A DNA stretch of 64,000 bases, from contig JALHNB010000012.1 in the NCBI GenBank assembly GCA_022843745.1, positions 62,001 through 126,000 of the forward strand, written 5' to 3'. Made by a program: the position numbers and the translations under genes. Origin of the DNA: Anaerolineae bacterium. GTDB taxonomy: Bacteria > Chloroflexota > Anaerolineae > Aggregatilineales > Phototrophicaceae. Under the pieces are notes generated by a model. That model saw only the letters and a list, made by a program, of their open reading frames with translations, was not told the DNA's origin and made no database searches. This document shows positions 25,276-34,627 of the stretch, one piece after another (the first letter of the stretch is position 1; each line of letters begins with the position of its first letter).

Positions 25276-26496
25276 ATGACCGCAAAGCGAATATGGCTCA
25301 ACATCATTTTAGTTGCACAAGGACTTGTTCTGCTTGTTGGAGGTATAACCACTGCGCAGGAAGGAGGGCCGCCTACTGGACAGGAAGTACCATTTGGACA
25401 AGATGTGCCACCTCAGCAGGCACAGGAAGACGGCAGTCAACAGCTATTCGTGATTCCAACGCAAGAGGCTGACGCTTCTAACAGCATCTCGGCGCTGGGT
25501 TCAGTGGAAGCCAATCAGGTGGCTTCACTTCAGTTTCAGACAGCCGGAACGGTTATGGGCGTTTATGCCGAAGTTGGCGATATGATCCAGGCTGGCGAGG
25601 TAATCGCGGATCTGAACGCCGACGATACCTGGAGCAGCTATAACCAGGCCGTTTTGAACCTGGAAAGCGCCAATATCGCGATGAATGACCTGATGCAGCC
25701 CGCCTCTGACGATGATATCCGTATTGCCCAGGCTAATATCGTAAGCGCACAGGCAGCCTACAGCGATGCGGCCAATTCCGTAACGCAGGAACAGATCGAC
25801 AACGCTCAATTGAAATATGATCAGGCTCTGGTGCAGCTCGCCGCACTGAATGAAGCCCGCACCCATATGAGCGGTACGGACGAAGAAATCACCATTCAGG
25901 AAGCCAAAATTGGCGCGGCCGGTTTTGACGCGGAAATTGCTCGCCTTCAGCTTGAAGACCTGCAAACACCTGACAGCGCTTCATCGTGGTCGGCTTCGCT
26001 GCGTATCAAACAAGCGCAGTTGGAGCTGGAACAACTTCAGGAAGGGCCAACACAAACTGAAATCACCAGTGCGCAGATCGCCATTGAACGCGCTCAGGCC
26101 GCAATAACTGATGCACAAACCGAGCTGAAACAAACTCAGTTAATCGCTCCGATCTCCGGCTACGTGACCGCCGTCAATATCTCGGCAGGTCAATCGATTA
26201 GTACAGGTACAGTCGCCATTGAAATCTCCGATTTATCAACGCTGCGCATCACCGTACCCGTCAACGAACTCGACATCGATCAAATCACCGAAGGGATGTC
26301 TGCGACGATTCAACTGGATGCGCTCACCGATCTCACTATTCCAGGGACGGTTGAGCATATCGGCTGGATCAGCGAAACCAGCAGCGATGGCATCGTGACG
26401 TTTGATGTCGAGGTGGCGCTGAACACAACCGATCCTCGCGTGCGCATCGGCATGACCGGAGAAGTAACCATTGAGACAGGGAGTGAAAATTCATGA
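25276..26496 (+). CDS. HlyD/MacA-type efflux periplasmic adaptor (first)
   Basis: The 406-residue adaptor has a signal peptide or anchor (NIILVAQGLVLLVGGI), a short Q/P/G-rich linker, and a split lipoyl domain (G-T-V-M-G-V-Y-A-E-V-G-D near 98 and L-I-A-P-I-S-G-Y-V near 290). A coiled coil of A-Q-A-N/A-Q-L-K-Y repeats lies at about 140-285, and a beta-barrel completes it. It should link the inner-membrane MacB-like transporter at 28112-31364 to the cell envelope. I start at ATG 25276 (AGGAAG six bases upstream). Its end overlaps the next adaptor by ATGA, so they are coupled. The coiled coil matches the remnant at 33644. Confidence 0.85.
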   Translation: MTAKRIWLNIILVAQGLVLLVGGITTAQEGGPPTGQEVPFGQDVPPQQAQEDGSQQLFVIPTQEADASNSISALGSVEANQVASLQFQTAGTVMGVYAEVGDMIQAGEVIADLNADDTWSSYNQAVLNLESANIAMNDLMQPASDDDIRIAQANIVSAQAAYSDAANSVTQEQIDNAQLKYDQALVQLAALNEARTHMSGTDEEITIQEAKIGAAGFDAEIARLQLEDLQTPDSASSWSASLRIKQAQLELEQLQEGPTQTEITSAQIAIERAQAAITDAQTELKQTQLIAPISGYVTAVNISAGQSISTGTVAIEISDLSTLRITVPVNELDIDQITEGMSATIQLDALTDLTIPGTVEHIGWISETSSDGIVTFDVEVALNTTDPRVRIGMTGEVTIETGSENS

Positions 26497-28109
26497 ATTC
26501 ATCCATTATTGCAGCGGCTGTGATCCTGGGGCTGGGGGGTGTGATGCTGATCTGGTGGTGGACAAGTCGTCCATCCCTATCGGGAAGGATACGCACGCTG
26601 CTGAGAATTGTAGGGATTCCCATTTTTATCGCACTGGTTGGCGTCGGTGGGTTTCTTGCGAACCGCTCATCGCCCAGCACGGTACCCCAGGCCGCGACAA
26701 TTTTGACACCATCGGAGAGGATGAATGTTCAAAATGGTACGCTGACCGTTACGCTCAATGCAACCGGCACCCTAACCGCCGCCGACGAAGAAGCGCTGAC
26801 ATTTGACGTATCTGCACCAGTCACGGAAGTGTTGGTCTCAGTTGGGGATCATGTTCAGGCAGGCGATGTATTGGCGCGTGTCGATTCAACATCCATCGAC
26901 TCGCAGATCCACAGCTTGCAGCTCAATGTGGAAGATGCGCAAAATTCGCTGGCGGCGCTGCAAGAACCGCCTAGCGAAATCGAGATCGAAATCGCACAAA
27001 CGCAGATAGAAGCCGCACAAGCCTCACTCAGTTCAGCATCTTTGAATGGCCCAAGCGAACAGGATATTGAAATCGCGCGTTTGAACGTGGAACTTGCGAA
27101 AAATTCACTTTGGCAAGCGCAGGTCAATCGCGATGCCGCCGATAATAGGCCACTCGCAGGGCTGGAAGATAACGCCTATGCCAATGATGTGCAGCAGGCG
27201 GCACAACTTGAACAGAGCGATACAAACATTGCGATTACCCAAAATAACTATGAGAGTACAGCGAATGACGGGCCAGATGCTAGTGGCCTGGCATCTGGAA
27301 ATGCCTCGTTGGTTAGTGCGCAAGCCAATCTGGACAGCTTACTCGCCGGGGCTAATGAATCACAAGTGCGAAAAGCCGAAATTTCGGTTGAAACCGCACA
27401 GCTTGCATTGGATAGTGCGAAGAGAGATCTCGACCAGACAACGCTGGTTGCGCCATTTGATGGCGTGGTTGCCTCTATCGATTTCGTAGAGGGGACGCTA
27501 CCGGGAATGGGGAGCATCACGCTCATCGATACCAGTGGCTACAGTATCACACTAGCTGTAGATGAACAAGACATCACGCAGCTTCAGGAGGGGCAGAGAG
27601 TGACGTTGGAAGTGCAGGCGCTGGATAATGTCACGCTCCCAGGCGCAGTCACGCACATTGATCCTGCCCCAGTCTCATCGGAATCCGGGCAACTCGTAAC
27701 CTACAATGTTGAGGTAACGCTCAACACAGCCGACCAACCTTTACGCCCCGGCATGTCCACTATCGCAACCGTGACGCTCAATCAAATTGATAACGTCATC
27801 GTCGTGCCGAATCGATTTATCACCGTTGATGCCATCACCCAACAGGCAACTGTCAAAATTGAATCTGCGCCAGGCTCTTTTGAAGATATTCCTGTGACGC
27901 TCGGCACACGCACAGACAGCGAAAGCGAAGTCGTTAGTGGGCTTGATGTCGGCCAGACACTCGTGATCCTGCCCAGCGCGTCGGAAGCGGCAGCACAAGG
28001 CGGCTTTGGCCTTATTCCTGGTGGCGGTGGTGGCTTCCCCGGAGGTGATGGCCCTCCTGCTGGTGGCTTCCCTGGCGGTGGCGGTGGTGGCTTCCCTGGA
28101 GGTGGCTGA
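26493..28109 (+). CDS. HlyD/MacA-type efflux adaptor (second), with Gly-rich tail
   Basis: This 538-residue second adaptor has two N-terminal hydrophobic helices (about 4-22 and 36-54), a split lipoyl domain (V-T-E-V-L-V-S-V-G-D-H and V-A-P-F-D-G-V-V), a long coiled coil, a beta-barrel and membrane-proximal region (T-V-D-A-I-T-Q-Q-A-T-V), and a low-complexity C-terminal tail of G-G-F-P-G-G repeats. Two adaptors in one operon may form a hetero-assembly, or one may be regulatory. The start overlaps the upstream stop; the ATPase gene follows after two bases. Confidence 0.85.
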   Translation: MNSSIIAAAVILGLGGVMLIWWWTSRPSLSGRIRTLLRIVGIPIFIALVGVGGFLANRSSPSTVPQAATILTPSERMNVQNGTLTVTLNATGTLTAADEEALTFDVSAPVTEVLVSVGDHVQAGDVLARVDSTSIDSQIHSLQLNVEDAQNSLAALQEPPSEIEIEIAQTQIEAAQASLSSASLNGPSEQDIEIARLNVELAKNSLWQAQVNRDAADNRPLAGLEDNAYANDVQQAAQLEQSDTNIAITQNNYESTANDGPDASGLASGNASLVSAQANLDSLLAGANESQVRKAEISVETAQLALDSAKRDLDQTTLVAPFDGVVASIDFVEGTLPGMGSITLIDTSGYSITLAVDEQDITQLQEGQRVTLEVQALDNVTLPGAVTHIDPAPVSSESGQLVTYNVEVTLNTADQPLRPGMSTIATVTLNQIDNVIVVPNRFITVDAITQQATVKIESAPGSFEDIPVTLGTRTDSESEVVSGLDVGQTLVILPSASEAAAQGGFGLIPGGGGGFPGGDGPPAGGFPGGGGGGFPGGG

Positions 28110-28111
28110 AA

Positions 28112-28921
28112 ATGAACAACAATAATCATTCGGACACAAGTAGAGTCATTGACATTCAGGGGATTACTAAAACGTATCATCTGGGTGAGATTGAACTCCA
28201 GGTCTTAAAAGGCATCGATCTGAAGATTGAACGCGGCGAATTTGTCTCGATCATGGGGCCATCTGGTTCTGGTAAAAGCACGTTGATGAATATCCTCGGC
28301 GTGCTTGACCAGCCGACAACAGGAACGTTCTATCTGGATGGGATCAATGTTGCGGAAATCCGTGACCAGGATTTGGCGCGTATCCGCAACAAGAAGATCG
28401 GCTTCGTATTTCAGAATTTCAACCTGCTCAAGCGCACAACGGCGCTGCGTCAGGTCGAACTGCCACTGATGTATGCAGGTACTCGAGGACGAACCCAAAA
28501 AGCGCGAGAGGCGCTCGAATCCGTTGGTCTGGGAGAACGCTTAAATCATTTACCCAGCGAACTTTCCGGTGGGCAGCAGCAGCGTGTCGCCATTGCCCGG
28601 GCGTTGGTCAATGAGCCATCACTGATTTTGGCTGACGAGCCAACGGGTAATCTGGACACACGCAGCGGCAAGGAAGTGATGCAAATTTTCCAGACGTTGA
28701 ACCGCGAACAAGGAATCACGACCATATTTGTGACTCATGATCCCTGGATTGCGCGCCACACCAACCGGGTCATCATGCTGCGGGATGGCAATATCATTGC
28801 CGACAAGCATGTTGCGTCACCTTTGGACGCGGCAACCGCCGAGCGACCATCCGAAGCCGAAGAATTGCAAGAAGTTTTCGAGACGACCTATTACGGCGGC
28901 AAAGCCGAGGAGTATACCTAA
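28112..28921 (+). CDS. MacB/LolD-type ABC transporter ATPase
   Basis: The 269-residue nucleotide-binding protein has Walker [10 protein letters not shown] (about 50-58), Q-loop F-V-F-Q-N-F-N-L-L, signature L-S-G-G-Q-Q-Q-R-V, Walker [13 protein letters not shown] and switch H (F-V-T-H-D). The N-L-L-K-R and D-E-P-T-G-N-L-D blocks are typical of MacB/LolD/FtsE. It powers the two permeases downstream. A 30-residue C-terminal extension rich in A and E is unusual in length but not in kind. Confidence 0.92.
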   Translation: MNNNNHSDTSRVIDIQGITKTYHLGEIELQVLKGIDLKIERGEFVSIMGPSGSGKSTLMNILGVLDQPTTGTFYLDGINVAEIRDQDLARIRNKKIGFVFQNFNLLKRTTALRQVELPLMYAGTRGRTQKAREALESVGLGERLNHLPSELSGGQQQRVAIARALVNEPSLILADEPTGNLDTRSGKEVMQIFQTLNREQGITTIFVTHDPWIARHTNRVIMLRDGNIIADKHVASPLDAATAERPSEAEELQEVFETTYYGGKAEEYT

Positions 28922-28932
28922 AAGGTAATCTC

Positions 28933-30162
28933 ATGAGTTTATTGGAAACGTTTCGTGTCGCGCTGACAGCGCTAAGCACCAACCGCCTACGGGCAGTGCT
29001 GACCACACTGGGCATCATGATCGGAGTCGCGTCTGTTGTCACGCTGACGAGCCTCGGCGCTAGCCTTCAGGGCTATATCCAGTCGCAGTTTGAAGACCTC
29101 GGCGCGGATACTTTGCAGATTAGTTCTGCTCGATTTCGTAACACCTCGTCCGGCACGCAGCCGATGACGACCCAGGACGCTGAAGGGCTGGCTGAAGAAG
29201 GCGTTGCACCGCATGTCGTAGCGGTTGCCTGGACATACAATATCCAGACGACCGTGCGCTCCGGCGCGAACAGCAGCACGATGTCCGCACAGGGCGTGAC
29301 GGCCAACTATGCCGATGTGAATAATTGGTATCCGGCTTCTGGCGGGGCATTTATCACTCAGAATGACATCGATTCTAGTGCGCGAGTCGTTCTCCTCGAC
29401 TCGACTACCGCTGAAGATTATTTTGGAACTGCTAACCCGGTAGGCCAAACACTGCTCATCGGCGGGCAAGTCTTCACGATCATCGGTGTGATGGAAGAAC
29501 GCTCGACAGGCGGCATGTCCTCTCAAACGGTACTGATTCCTGTGACGACGGCGCAAACTCGATTGGCGAACGCGCACGTCGCCGGTAAAGGCTATCGAGT
29601 CACGCAAATTCAAGCCAAAGTGTCCTCCGCTGACTCTGAAACGGTTGCCCTGGCAACGGACGAAGTTGAAGCCTATTTGCTCAAAGCGCATGGGATTCGA
29701 AATTCGGCCTCAGCGGATTTTAACGTGACGTCCTCAGCGACGATTTTGGACTCACTCTCGTCCACGTTGAGTTTGGTCACGGTGTTTTTGAGCGCTGTGG
29801 CTGGTATTTCGCTGCTCGTCGGGGGAATCGGCGTGATGAATATCATGCTCGTGTCCGTCACCGAACGTACACGTGAAATAGGTCTGCGTAAAGCCGTTGG
29901 CGCGCAATCCGGCTCGATTTTGGTTCAATTTCTGGTGGAGGCGATTTTGCTTTCGCTTCTAGGCGGCTCGATTGGGATTATGTTGGGCGGCGTTTTCCTG
30001 CTGATTGGAGGACAGTTAGCACCGGAAATGTCCATTTCGTTGACACCGGAGTCCGCTATATTGGCAACGGGGATCAGCAGTTTAATTGGCATTCTATCTG
30101 GTGTGTATCCCGCCAATCGTGCGGCTAACCTGCACCCCATTGAAGCGCTGAGGTTTGAATAA
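28933..30162 (+). CDS. MacB-type ABC transporter permease (first)
   Basis: The 409-residue permease has the FtsX/MacB layout: one helix near the start (R-A-V-L-T-T-L-G-I-M-I-G-V-A-S-V-V), a large extracytoplasmic domain (about 50-270), and three helices at the end with G-G-I-G-V-M-N-I-M-L-V-S-V-T-E-R-T-R-E-I-G and the R-K-A-V-G-A coupling helix. It ends in P-I-E-A-L-R-F-E. MacB-type machines transmit force from ATP hydrolysis to the periplasm instead of pumping through the membrane. The TAATG overlap with the next permease indicates coupling. Confidence 0.9.
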   Translation: MSLLETFRVALTALSTNRLRAVLTTLGIMIGVASVVTLTSLGASLQGYIQSQFEDLGADTLQISSARFRNTSSGTQPMTTQDAEGLAEEGVAPHVVAVAWTYNIQTTVRSGANSSTMSAQGVTANYADVNNWYPASGGAFITQNDIDSSARVVLLDSTTAEDYFGTANPVGQTLLIGGQVFTIIGVMEERSTGGMSSQTVLIPVTTAQTRLANAHVAGKGYRVTQIQAKVSSADSETVALATDEVEAYLLKAHGIRNSASADFNVTSSATILDSLSSTLSLVTVFLSAVAGISLLVGGIGVMNIMLVSVTERTREIGLRKAVGAQSGSILVQFLVEAILLSLLGGSIGIMLGGVFLLIGGQLAPEMSISLTPESAILATGISSLIGILSGVYPANRAANLHPIEALRFE

Positions 30163-31364
30163 TGATTATCGATAACGTGCGTTTATCGCTACTGGAGCTG
30201 GTCACGAATAAGCTGCGTGCTTTCCTGACCGTACTCGGAATCACCATCGGGATAGCCGCCGTCGTGCTGCTTTTATCCCTGGGCCAAAGCGTACAAGATT
30301 ACATCACCAATCAATTCGAATCGCTCGGCACAAATACCATTCGTATTTCCGCGACTCAAGACTCAAATGGTCGAACAGATTCGCTCACAATGGAGTTAGC
30401 CGAGACGCTTAAAAATGCCGAGCGCTTACCGCTGGTTGATCTGGTAATGCCCCAGGTGACGGGAAATTATTACATCGCCTATGGGAGCAACGAATTCAGC
30501 GTCAGTACACAAGGCGTCACAACTGATTACCTGGATATGGAAGGACGCAGCGTCGATAACGGTAGTTTCTTTACTCAGGCTGATGTCGAGAGCAGTGCGC
30601 AGGTCGCCTTGATCGGCACAACAACGTCGGAAAATCTCTTTGCGGGCGCAAACCCGATTGGACAGTCGATTCGCATCAAAAATGTCGTGTTTCAGGTTGT
30701 GGGCGTACTGAACGAAAGCAGCACTTCGGATGATCTGGTTGTTATCCCGATTACCGCGTTTAAAGCACGTTTGAATAACACCCGCACTACCACTGGCGAA
30801 AGTATCGTCAATACGATTCTGGTACGCGCGAAAGATGTCAACCAAATGACGGAGACCACCGATCAGCTTACCCAGGTGCTGCGTGAGGAGCGCGGTGTTG
30901 GTACTCGTGACTCGGATAATTTCCGCACCTTCACAGCTTCCACAATTGTCGAGTCGTTGACCAGCACCATCCAGATTATCACGATATTTTTGGGCATCGT
31001 GGCGGGAATTTCGCTGCTGGTTGGTGGCATTAACGTCATGAATATTATGCTGGTTACGATCACAGAACGCACCCGCGAAATCGGCTTGCGTAAGGCAACA
31101 GGCGCTCAAAACAGCGATATTGTCGTCATGTTTTTGGTACAGGCCATCGTCTTGACGTTGATCGGCGGAATAATCGGCATTCTGATTGCGGCGACAGGCG
31201 CAGCCATCATTACGGCGCTGGTCGAAGGATTCAGCGTCGCTATCCAGATTTCCAATATCGTGCTGGCGGTAAGTATATCCGCATGTATCGGTATTTTCTT
31301 CGGTGTTTATCCAGCTTCCAGGGCCGCCCGGTTAAATCCCATCGACGCCCTGCGATACGAGTAG
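30162..31364 (+). CDS. MacB-type ABC transporter permease (second)
   Basis: The 400-residue paralogue of the upstream permease has the same order: R-A-F-L-T-V-L-G-I-T-I-G helix, large extracytoplasmic domain, and G-G-I-N-V-M-N-I-M-L-V-T-I-T-E-R-T-R-E-I-G, ending P-I-D-A-L-R-Y-E. Two different permeases with one ATPase would form a heterodimeric transporter. It is translationally coupled (the start shares one base with the previous stop). Confidence 0.9.
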   Translation: MIIDNVRLSLLELVTNKLRAFLTVLGITIGIAAVVLLLSLGQSVQDYITNQFESLGTNTIRISATQDSNGRTDSLTMELAETLKNAERLPLVDLVMPQVTGNYYIAYGSNEFSVSTQGVTTDYLDMEGRSVDNGSFFTQADVESSAQVALIGTTTSENLFAGANPIGQSIRIKNVVFQVVGVLNESSTSDDLVVIPITAFKARLNNTRTTTGESIVNTILVRAKDVNQMTETTDQLTQVLREERGVGTRDSDNFRTFTASTIVESLTSTIQIITIFLGIVAGISLLVGGINVMNIMLVTITERTREIGLRKATGAQNSDIVVMFLVQAIVLTLIGGIIGILIAATGAAIITALVEGFSVAIQISNIVLAVSISACIGIFFGVYPASRAARLNPIDALRYE

Positions 31365-31376
31365 AGTAGGACAATC

Positions 31377-33149
31377 ATGAATCCACAATCACTAATCGCC
31401 TTCACACCGTTTCTTGCGGTGTTGTATATCGTCTACGCGCTCATCCAGGCGCTGCGCAAAAAGCGTCAGGGCATCGGCGCAGCCCTGCTGGCGTTTATCG
31501 CGCTGGTTGCTCCGGTAGCGGCTTTAATCGTTAATCAGGATATGGCTGTTCAATTACAGCTATCCAATTTTCTGATGATTAACGCCATCATTGTTTTTGT
31601 CGGGAGCATCAACGTTCTGATGCTTGAGCGCCGAAATCCGGTTAAGGACAGCAGTCGCTCATATGGTATGTTGGGCGTCGGCCTGGGCGTTTTATTAGCT
31701 GTCGAAATTTTGGCATATCCCACACTGGCATCCACACTGAATACAAGCAATACGTCCATCCCAGCGGGATTTGCTCGAAGCGATGGCTCGACACTCCAGA
31801 ATGTTGTTCAGACAACTTCATTGACAACCGATGGCTTGACGGCCTTTGCAGAGGTTTTGACTGCCCAGACCGGATTAACGCTCGACGAAATCACGACCCA
31901 ATTGCAATCGGGCAGTACAGTCGTTGATTTGGTCGCGCAGAACAATGGCGATTTAGATGCGGTTATTGCCGCCACCGCCAGCACGCTCGACGAATTGGCG
32001 GGACAGGACGGAATGCCCGCGCAAATGATTTCCCAACTAGGCGATGACACGACGACTATCGCGACGCAATATGTACAGGGTGAACTTGCCGATGAGCGGG
32101 CGCAGCAATTTCTGACCATGATGCTGCTCGGCGGCGAAATGCCCTCGCTCCCCCAGGGTGGGGGAAATCCCCCCGCTGGCGGCAGTGACACATTTCCGGA
32201 TAGTAATGCAGCACCTGAAAGTGACCCCAATTCAAACGCCAATGAGAGTCCGGCGAATAATCAGAGTGGGCAAGAGCCAAACGTTCAACCCGCTGACGCT
32301 CCCGCAGCGCCTACTGATGGCTCGACGGCCTTTGCAGAGGTTTTGACTGCCCAGACGGGATTAACGATTGACGAAATCACGACCCAATTGCAATCGGGCA
32401 GTACAGTCGTTGATTTGGTCGCGCAGAATAATGGGGATTTAGATGCGGTTATTGCCGCCACCGCTAGCACGCTCGACGAATTGGCGGGACAGGACGGAAT
32501 GCCCGCGCAAATGATTTCCCAACTGGGCGATGACACGACGACTATCGCGACGCAATATGTGCAGGGTGAACTTGCCGATGAGCGGGCGCAGCAATTTCTG
32601 ACTATGATGCTGCTCGGCGGCGAAATGCCCTTGTTCCCCCAGGGTGGGGGAAATCCCCCCGCTGGTGGTGATGGTGCGCTCCCACCTGCTAATAATGGAC
32701 CTGAAACTGCCGCAGATCAAAATGCCAATGATGGTCAATCGGGCAGCCAGCCGGACAATCAGAATGTTGCACAAGAACCTCCCCTTCAGCCGACTGAAAG
32801 CCCAGCCACACCAACAGAAACGGTGATTCGTCCAACGGTTATCAGCTTCCCATCAGCGACGCCAACCCCTCTCACTGCCGAAGTGAGTGTAGACGAATCT
32901 AGTGCAGCCGAAGCAGCCGCGACCTGTACGGTGACAGCCCTGTATAACCTGAACTTTCGCAACCAGCCGAACACCACCGACAGCACGGTTTACCTGTCCA
33001 TTCCATCGGGTACGTCCGTTGTGGCTAATGGACGAACTGCTGACGGTTGGTACAGCGTGACATATGACGGACAAGCGGGCTGGGTAAGTGGTGAGTATGT
33101 CAACACGAATGGCACTTGCGACAACATTGCCACTGTCGATGCTGGTTAA
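31377..33149 (+). CDS. Membrane protein with duplicated extracytoplasmic module and C-terminal SH3 domain
   Basis: The 590-residue protein has three to four helices in the first 115 residues, then a module starting D-G-x-T-A-F-A-E-V-L-T-A-Q-T-G. It is about 115 residues long and present twice in near-identical copies (around 152-268 and 314-430). Pro/Asn/Gln-rich linkers follow, then a bacterial SH3 domain (L-N-F-R-N-Q-P-N-T-T near 525, ending G-W-V-S-G-E-Y). It is 12 bp downstream of the second permease, so it is part of the efflux operon, possibly a wall-binding or substrate-handling part. Family unknown. Confidence 0.78.
   Translation: MNPQSLIAFTPFLAVLYIVYALIQALRKKRQGIGAALLAFIALVAPVAALIVNQDMAVQLQLSNFLMINAIIVFVGSINVLMLERRNPVKDSSRSYGMLGVGLGVLLAVEILAYPTLASTLNTSNTSIPAGFARSDGSTLQNVVQTTSLTTDGLTAFAEVLTAQTGLTLDEITTQLQSGSTVVDLVAQNNGDLDAVIAATASTLDELAGQDGMPAQMISQLGDDTTTIATQYVQGELADERAQQFLTMMLLGGEMPSLPQGGGNPPAGGSDTFPDSNAAPESDPNSNANESPANNQSGQEPNVQPADAPAAPTDGSTAFAEVLTAQTGLTIDEITTQLQSGSTVVDLVAQNNGDLDAVIAATASTLDELAGQDGMPAQMISQLGDDTTTIATQYVQGELADERAQQFLTMMLLGGEMPLFPQGGGNPPAGGDGALPPANNGPETAADQNANDGQSGSQPDNQNVAQEPPLQPTESPATPTETVIRPTVISFPSATPTPLTAEVSVDESSAAEAAATCTVTALYNLNFRNQPNTTDSTVYLSIPSGTSVVANGRTADGWYSVTYDGQAGWVSGEYVNTNGTCDNIATVDAG
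31830..32183 (+). repeat. Intragenic direct repeat, unit 1
   Basis: About 353 bp, nearly identical to 32316-32669 at an offset of 486 bp (a multiple of three, so the frame is kept). Only scattered single-base changes separate the units, which points to a recent duplication or gene conversion. Confidence 0.85.
32316..32669 (+). repeat. Intragenic direct repeat, unit 2
   Basis: This is the second copy of the unit at 31830. Differences I can see include CTCGACG to ATTGACG early and AATGGCGAT to AATGGGGAT. The linker between units is unique and codes for an Asn/Pro/Ser-rich stretch. Confidence 0.85.
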
Positions 33150-33187
33150 TTTGAGTAGGAATGAATTTCGATGCTAGGAGATTTCAG

Positions 33188-33598
33188 ATGGCAAAAACAA
33201 TTCTCATCGTGGATGACAGTAACCACTTAGCCTACATGCTGAATCGCTATCTGAGTGAGCAAGGTTTTCAGGTCATGAGCGCTCGAAACGGGCGCGAGGC
33301 GTTAGCAACTCTTGAATATCAAACGCCTGATCTGATCCTTCTCGACCTCCTGATGCCAGAAATGGACGGCTTCGAATTTATGCGCTTGCTGCGAAGGGAT
33401 CATAATCTGCCGATCATCATCCTCAGCGCAAAAGATTCGGAGGCCGATAAAGTATTAGCACTGAAATCCGGTGCCGATGATTATGTGACCAAGCCCTTCA
33501 GTATGCGCGAACTGATCGCGCGGATTCGGGCAACGCTGCGACGCGCGGATCAGAAAGGCTTGTCACTTTCTCAGAAACCAATGAAGAGTGACCTTTAG
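33188..33598 (+). CDS. Receiver-only response regulator, OmpR-like without DNA-binding domain
   Basis: The 136-residue protein has REC features D9-D10 and phospho-acceptor D53 (L-I-L-L-D-L-L-M-P-E-M-D-G). Its G-A-D-D-Y-V-T-K-P-F-S-M-R-E-L end and the helix I-R-A-T-L-R-R are the usual bridge to an OmpR winged helix, but it stops 13 residues later. It may be a truncated OmpR regulator or a true single-domain REC. I chose ATG 33188 (AGGAG seven bases upstream) over ATG 33161. It closes the efflux operon and precedes the pseudogene remnant. Confidence 0.8.
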   Translation: MAKTILIVDDSNHLAYMLNRYLSEQGFQVMSARNGREALATLEYQTPDLILLDLLMPEMDGFEFMRLLRRDHNLPIIILSAKDSEADKVLALKSGADDYVTKPFSMRELIARIRATLRRADQKGLSLSQKPMKSDL

Positions 33599-33643
33599 CC
33601 TGTACAGGCGTAAGCTCTAAATCATACGGATTTACGGGAGCTA

Positions 33644-33874
33644 GTGGACAAAGATGTTATTCGCGTGGCTGAAGCGAATCTGGCAAACGCGCATATTGCT
33701 TATAGCAACACTACCAATACCGTTAGTGATGCGGATATTCAGCAGGCGCAACTTCATTACGATCAAGCCCAGCATAATCTGGAAGAGAAACAGAGTCAGC
33801 AAACGGGATGGGTCAAAGGCGATTATCTGACTCTCGGCCCAGACTGTGCTGATCTCCCGATAAGGGCTGAATAA
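33644..33874 (+). pseudogene. Chimeric remnant: adaptor coiled coil joined to SH3 end
   Basis: The 76-residue frame begins with a stretch like the coiled coil of the adaptor at 25276 (D-V-I-R-V-A-E-A-N-L-A-N-A versus D-D-I-R-I-A-Q-A-N-I-V-S-A; I-Q-Q-A-Q-L-H-Y-D-Q-A versus I-D-N-A-Q-L-K-Y-D-Q-A). It ends like an SH3 domain (G-W-V-K-G-D-Y versus G-W-V-S-G-E-Y in the 31377 gene). The two pieces meet after E-K-Q-S-Q-Q-T. There is no signal peptide, and the GGGAG box is only three bases from its GTG. It is best read as the scar of a collapsed second efflux operon, though a short expressed protein is not excluded. Confidence 0.65.
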
Positions 33875-33911
33875 CGACTATGGTAAACCTATATAATTTA
33901 TGAGGAGGAGT

Positions 33912-34625
33912 ATGTCAACCTCGAATACCCATCAACGAATACTGGTTGTGGACGATGATCATGAAATTGTGCGATTGGTGCGCGCTTACCTGGAGAAAGA
34001 TCATTTCCAGGTATTGATCGCCTATAATGGCGAGTCCGCCCTCCATATCGCGCGGCACGAACGTCCACATCTGATGGTTCTGGATTTGATGCTGCCTGAC
34101 CGTGACGGTTGGGATATAACTCGTGTGATCCGCAACGATTCCAAGCTCCGCAAGATGCCAATTATCATGCTAACTGCGCGGATAGAAGACAGCGACAAAA
34201 TTATCGGCCTCGAACTTGGCGCGGATGATTATGTGACAAAGCCCTTCAATCCACGTGAAGTGGTGGCGCGAGTTCGTTCGGTACTACGCCGGACGCACAG
34301 TGATGGCAAAGCAGAGCAGGAAACAATTTTGCAATGCAGCGGCTTGATTATGGATTTGGGGCGGCGTGAGGTCATCGTCGATACCGAACCCGTCGATCTG
34401 ACGGTGACCGAGTTCGAGCTGCTGCGTGTCCTGATGGAAAACCCCGGCTATGCTATGACACGCACGGATTTGATCGAAAAGAGTTTAGGCTATGATTGCG
34501 AGAGTGTCGAGCGCACACTCGACAGCCACATCAAAAATCTGCGCAAGAAAATCGAGCCTGACCCCAAGCAACCTACTTACATCCAGACCGTCTATGGCGT
34601 TGGCTATCGGCTCGTAGGGCCTTAG
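33912..34625 (+). CDS. OmpR/PhoB-family response regulator
   Basis: The 237-residue transcription factor has a REC domain (D14-D15, phospho-acceptor D58 in V-L-D-L-M-L-P-D-R-D-G, K in Y-V-T-K-P-F-N-P-R) and a Trans_reg_C winged helix at about 140-235 (L-T-V-T-E-F-E-L-L, V-Y-G-V-G-Y-R-L). It is two bases from its histidine kinase. The efflux operon upstream, which has an 11-bp-spaced TGAACA repeat in front of it, is the natural target. ATG 33912 is preferred over 33900 for spacing to GAGG. Confidence 0.9.
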   Translation: MSTSNTHQRILVVDDDHEIVRLVRAYLEKDHFQVLIAYNGESALHIARHERPHLMVLDLMLPDRDGWDITRVIRNDSKLRKMPIIMLTARIEDSDKIIGLELGADDYVTKPFNPREVVARVRSVLRRTHSDGKAEQETILQCSGLIMDLGRREVIVDTEPVDLTVTEFELLRVLMENPGYAMTRTDLIEKSLGYDCESVERTLDSHIKNLRKKIEPDPKQPTYIQTVYGVGYRLVGP

Positions 34626-34627
34626 AT

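Noticed and set aside
27741-28180. Pro/Gly-rich minus-strand frames
   Set aside because: They are complements of the Gly-rich tail of the second adaptor gene.
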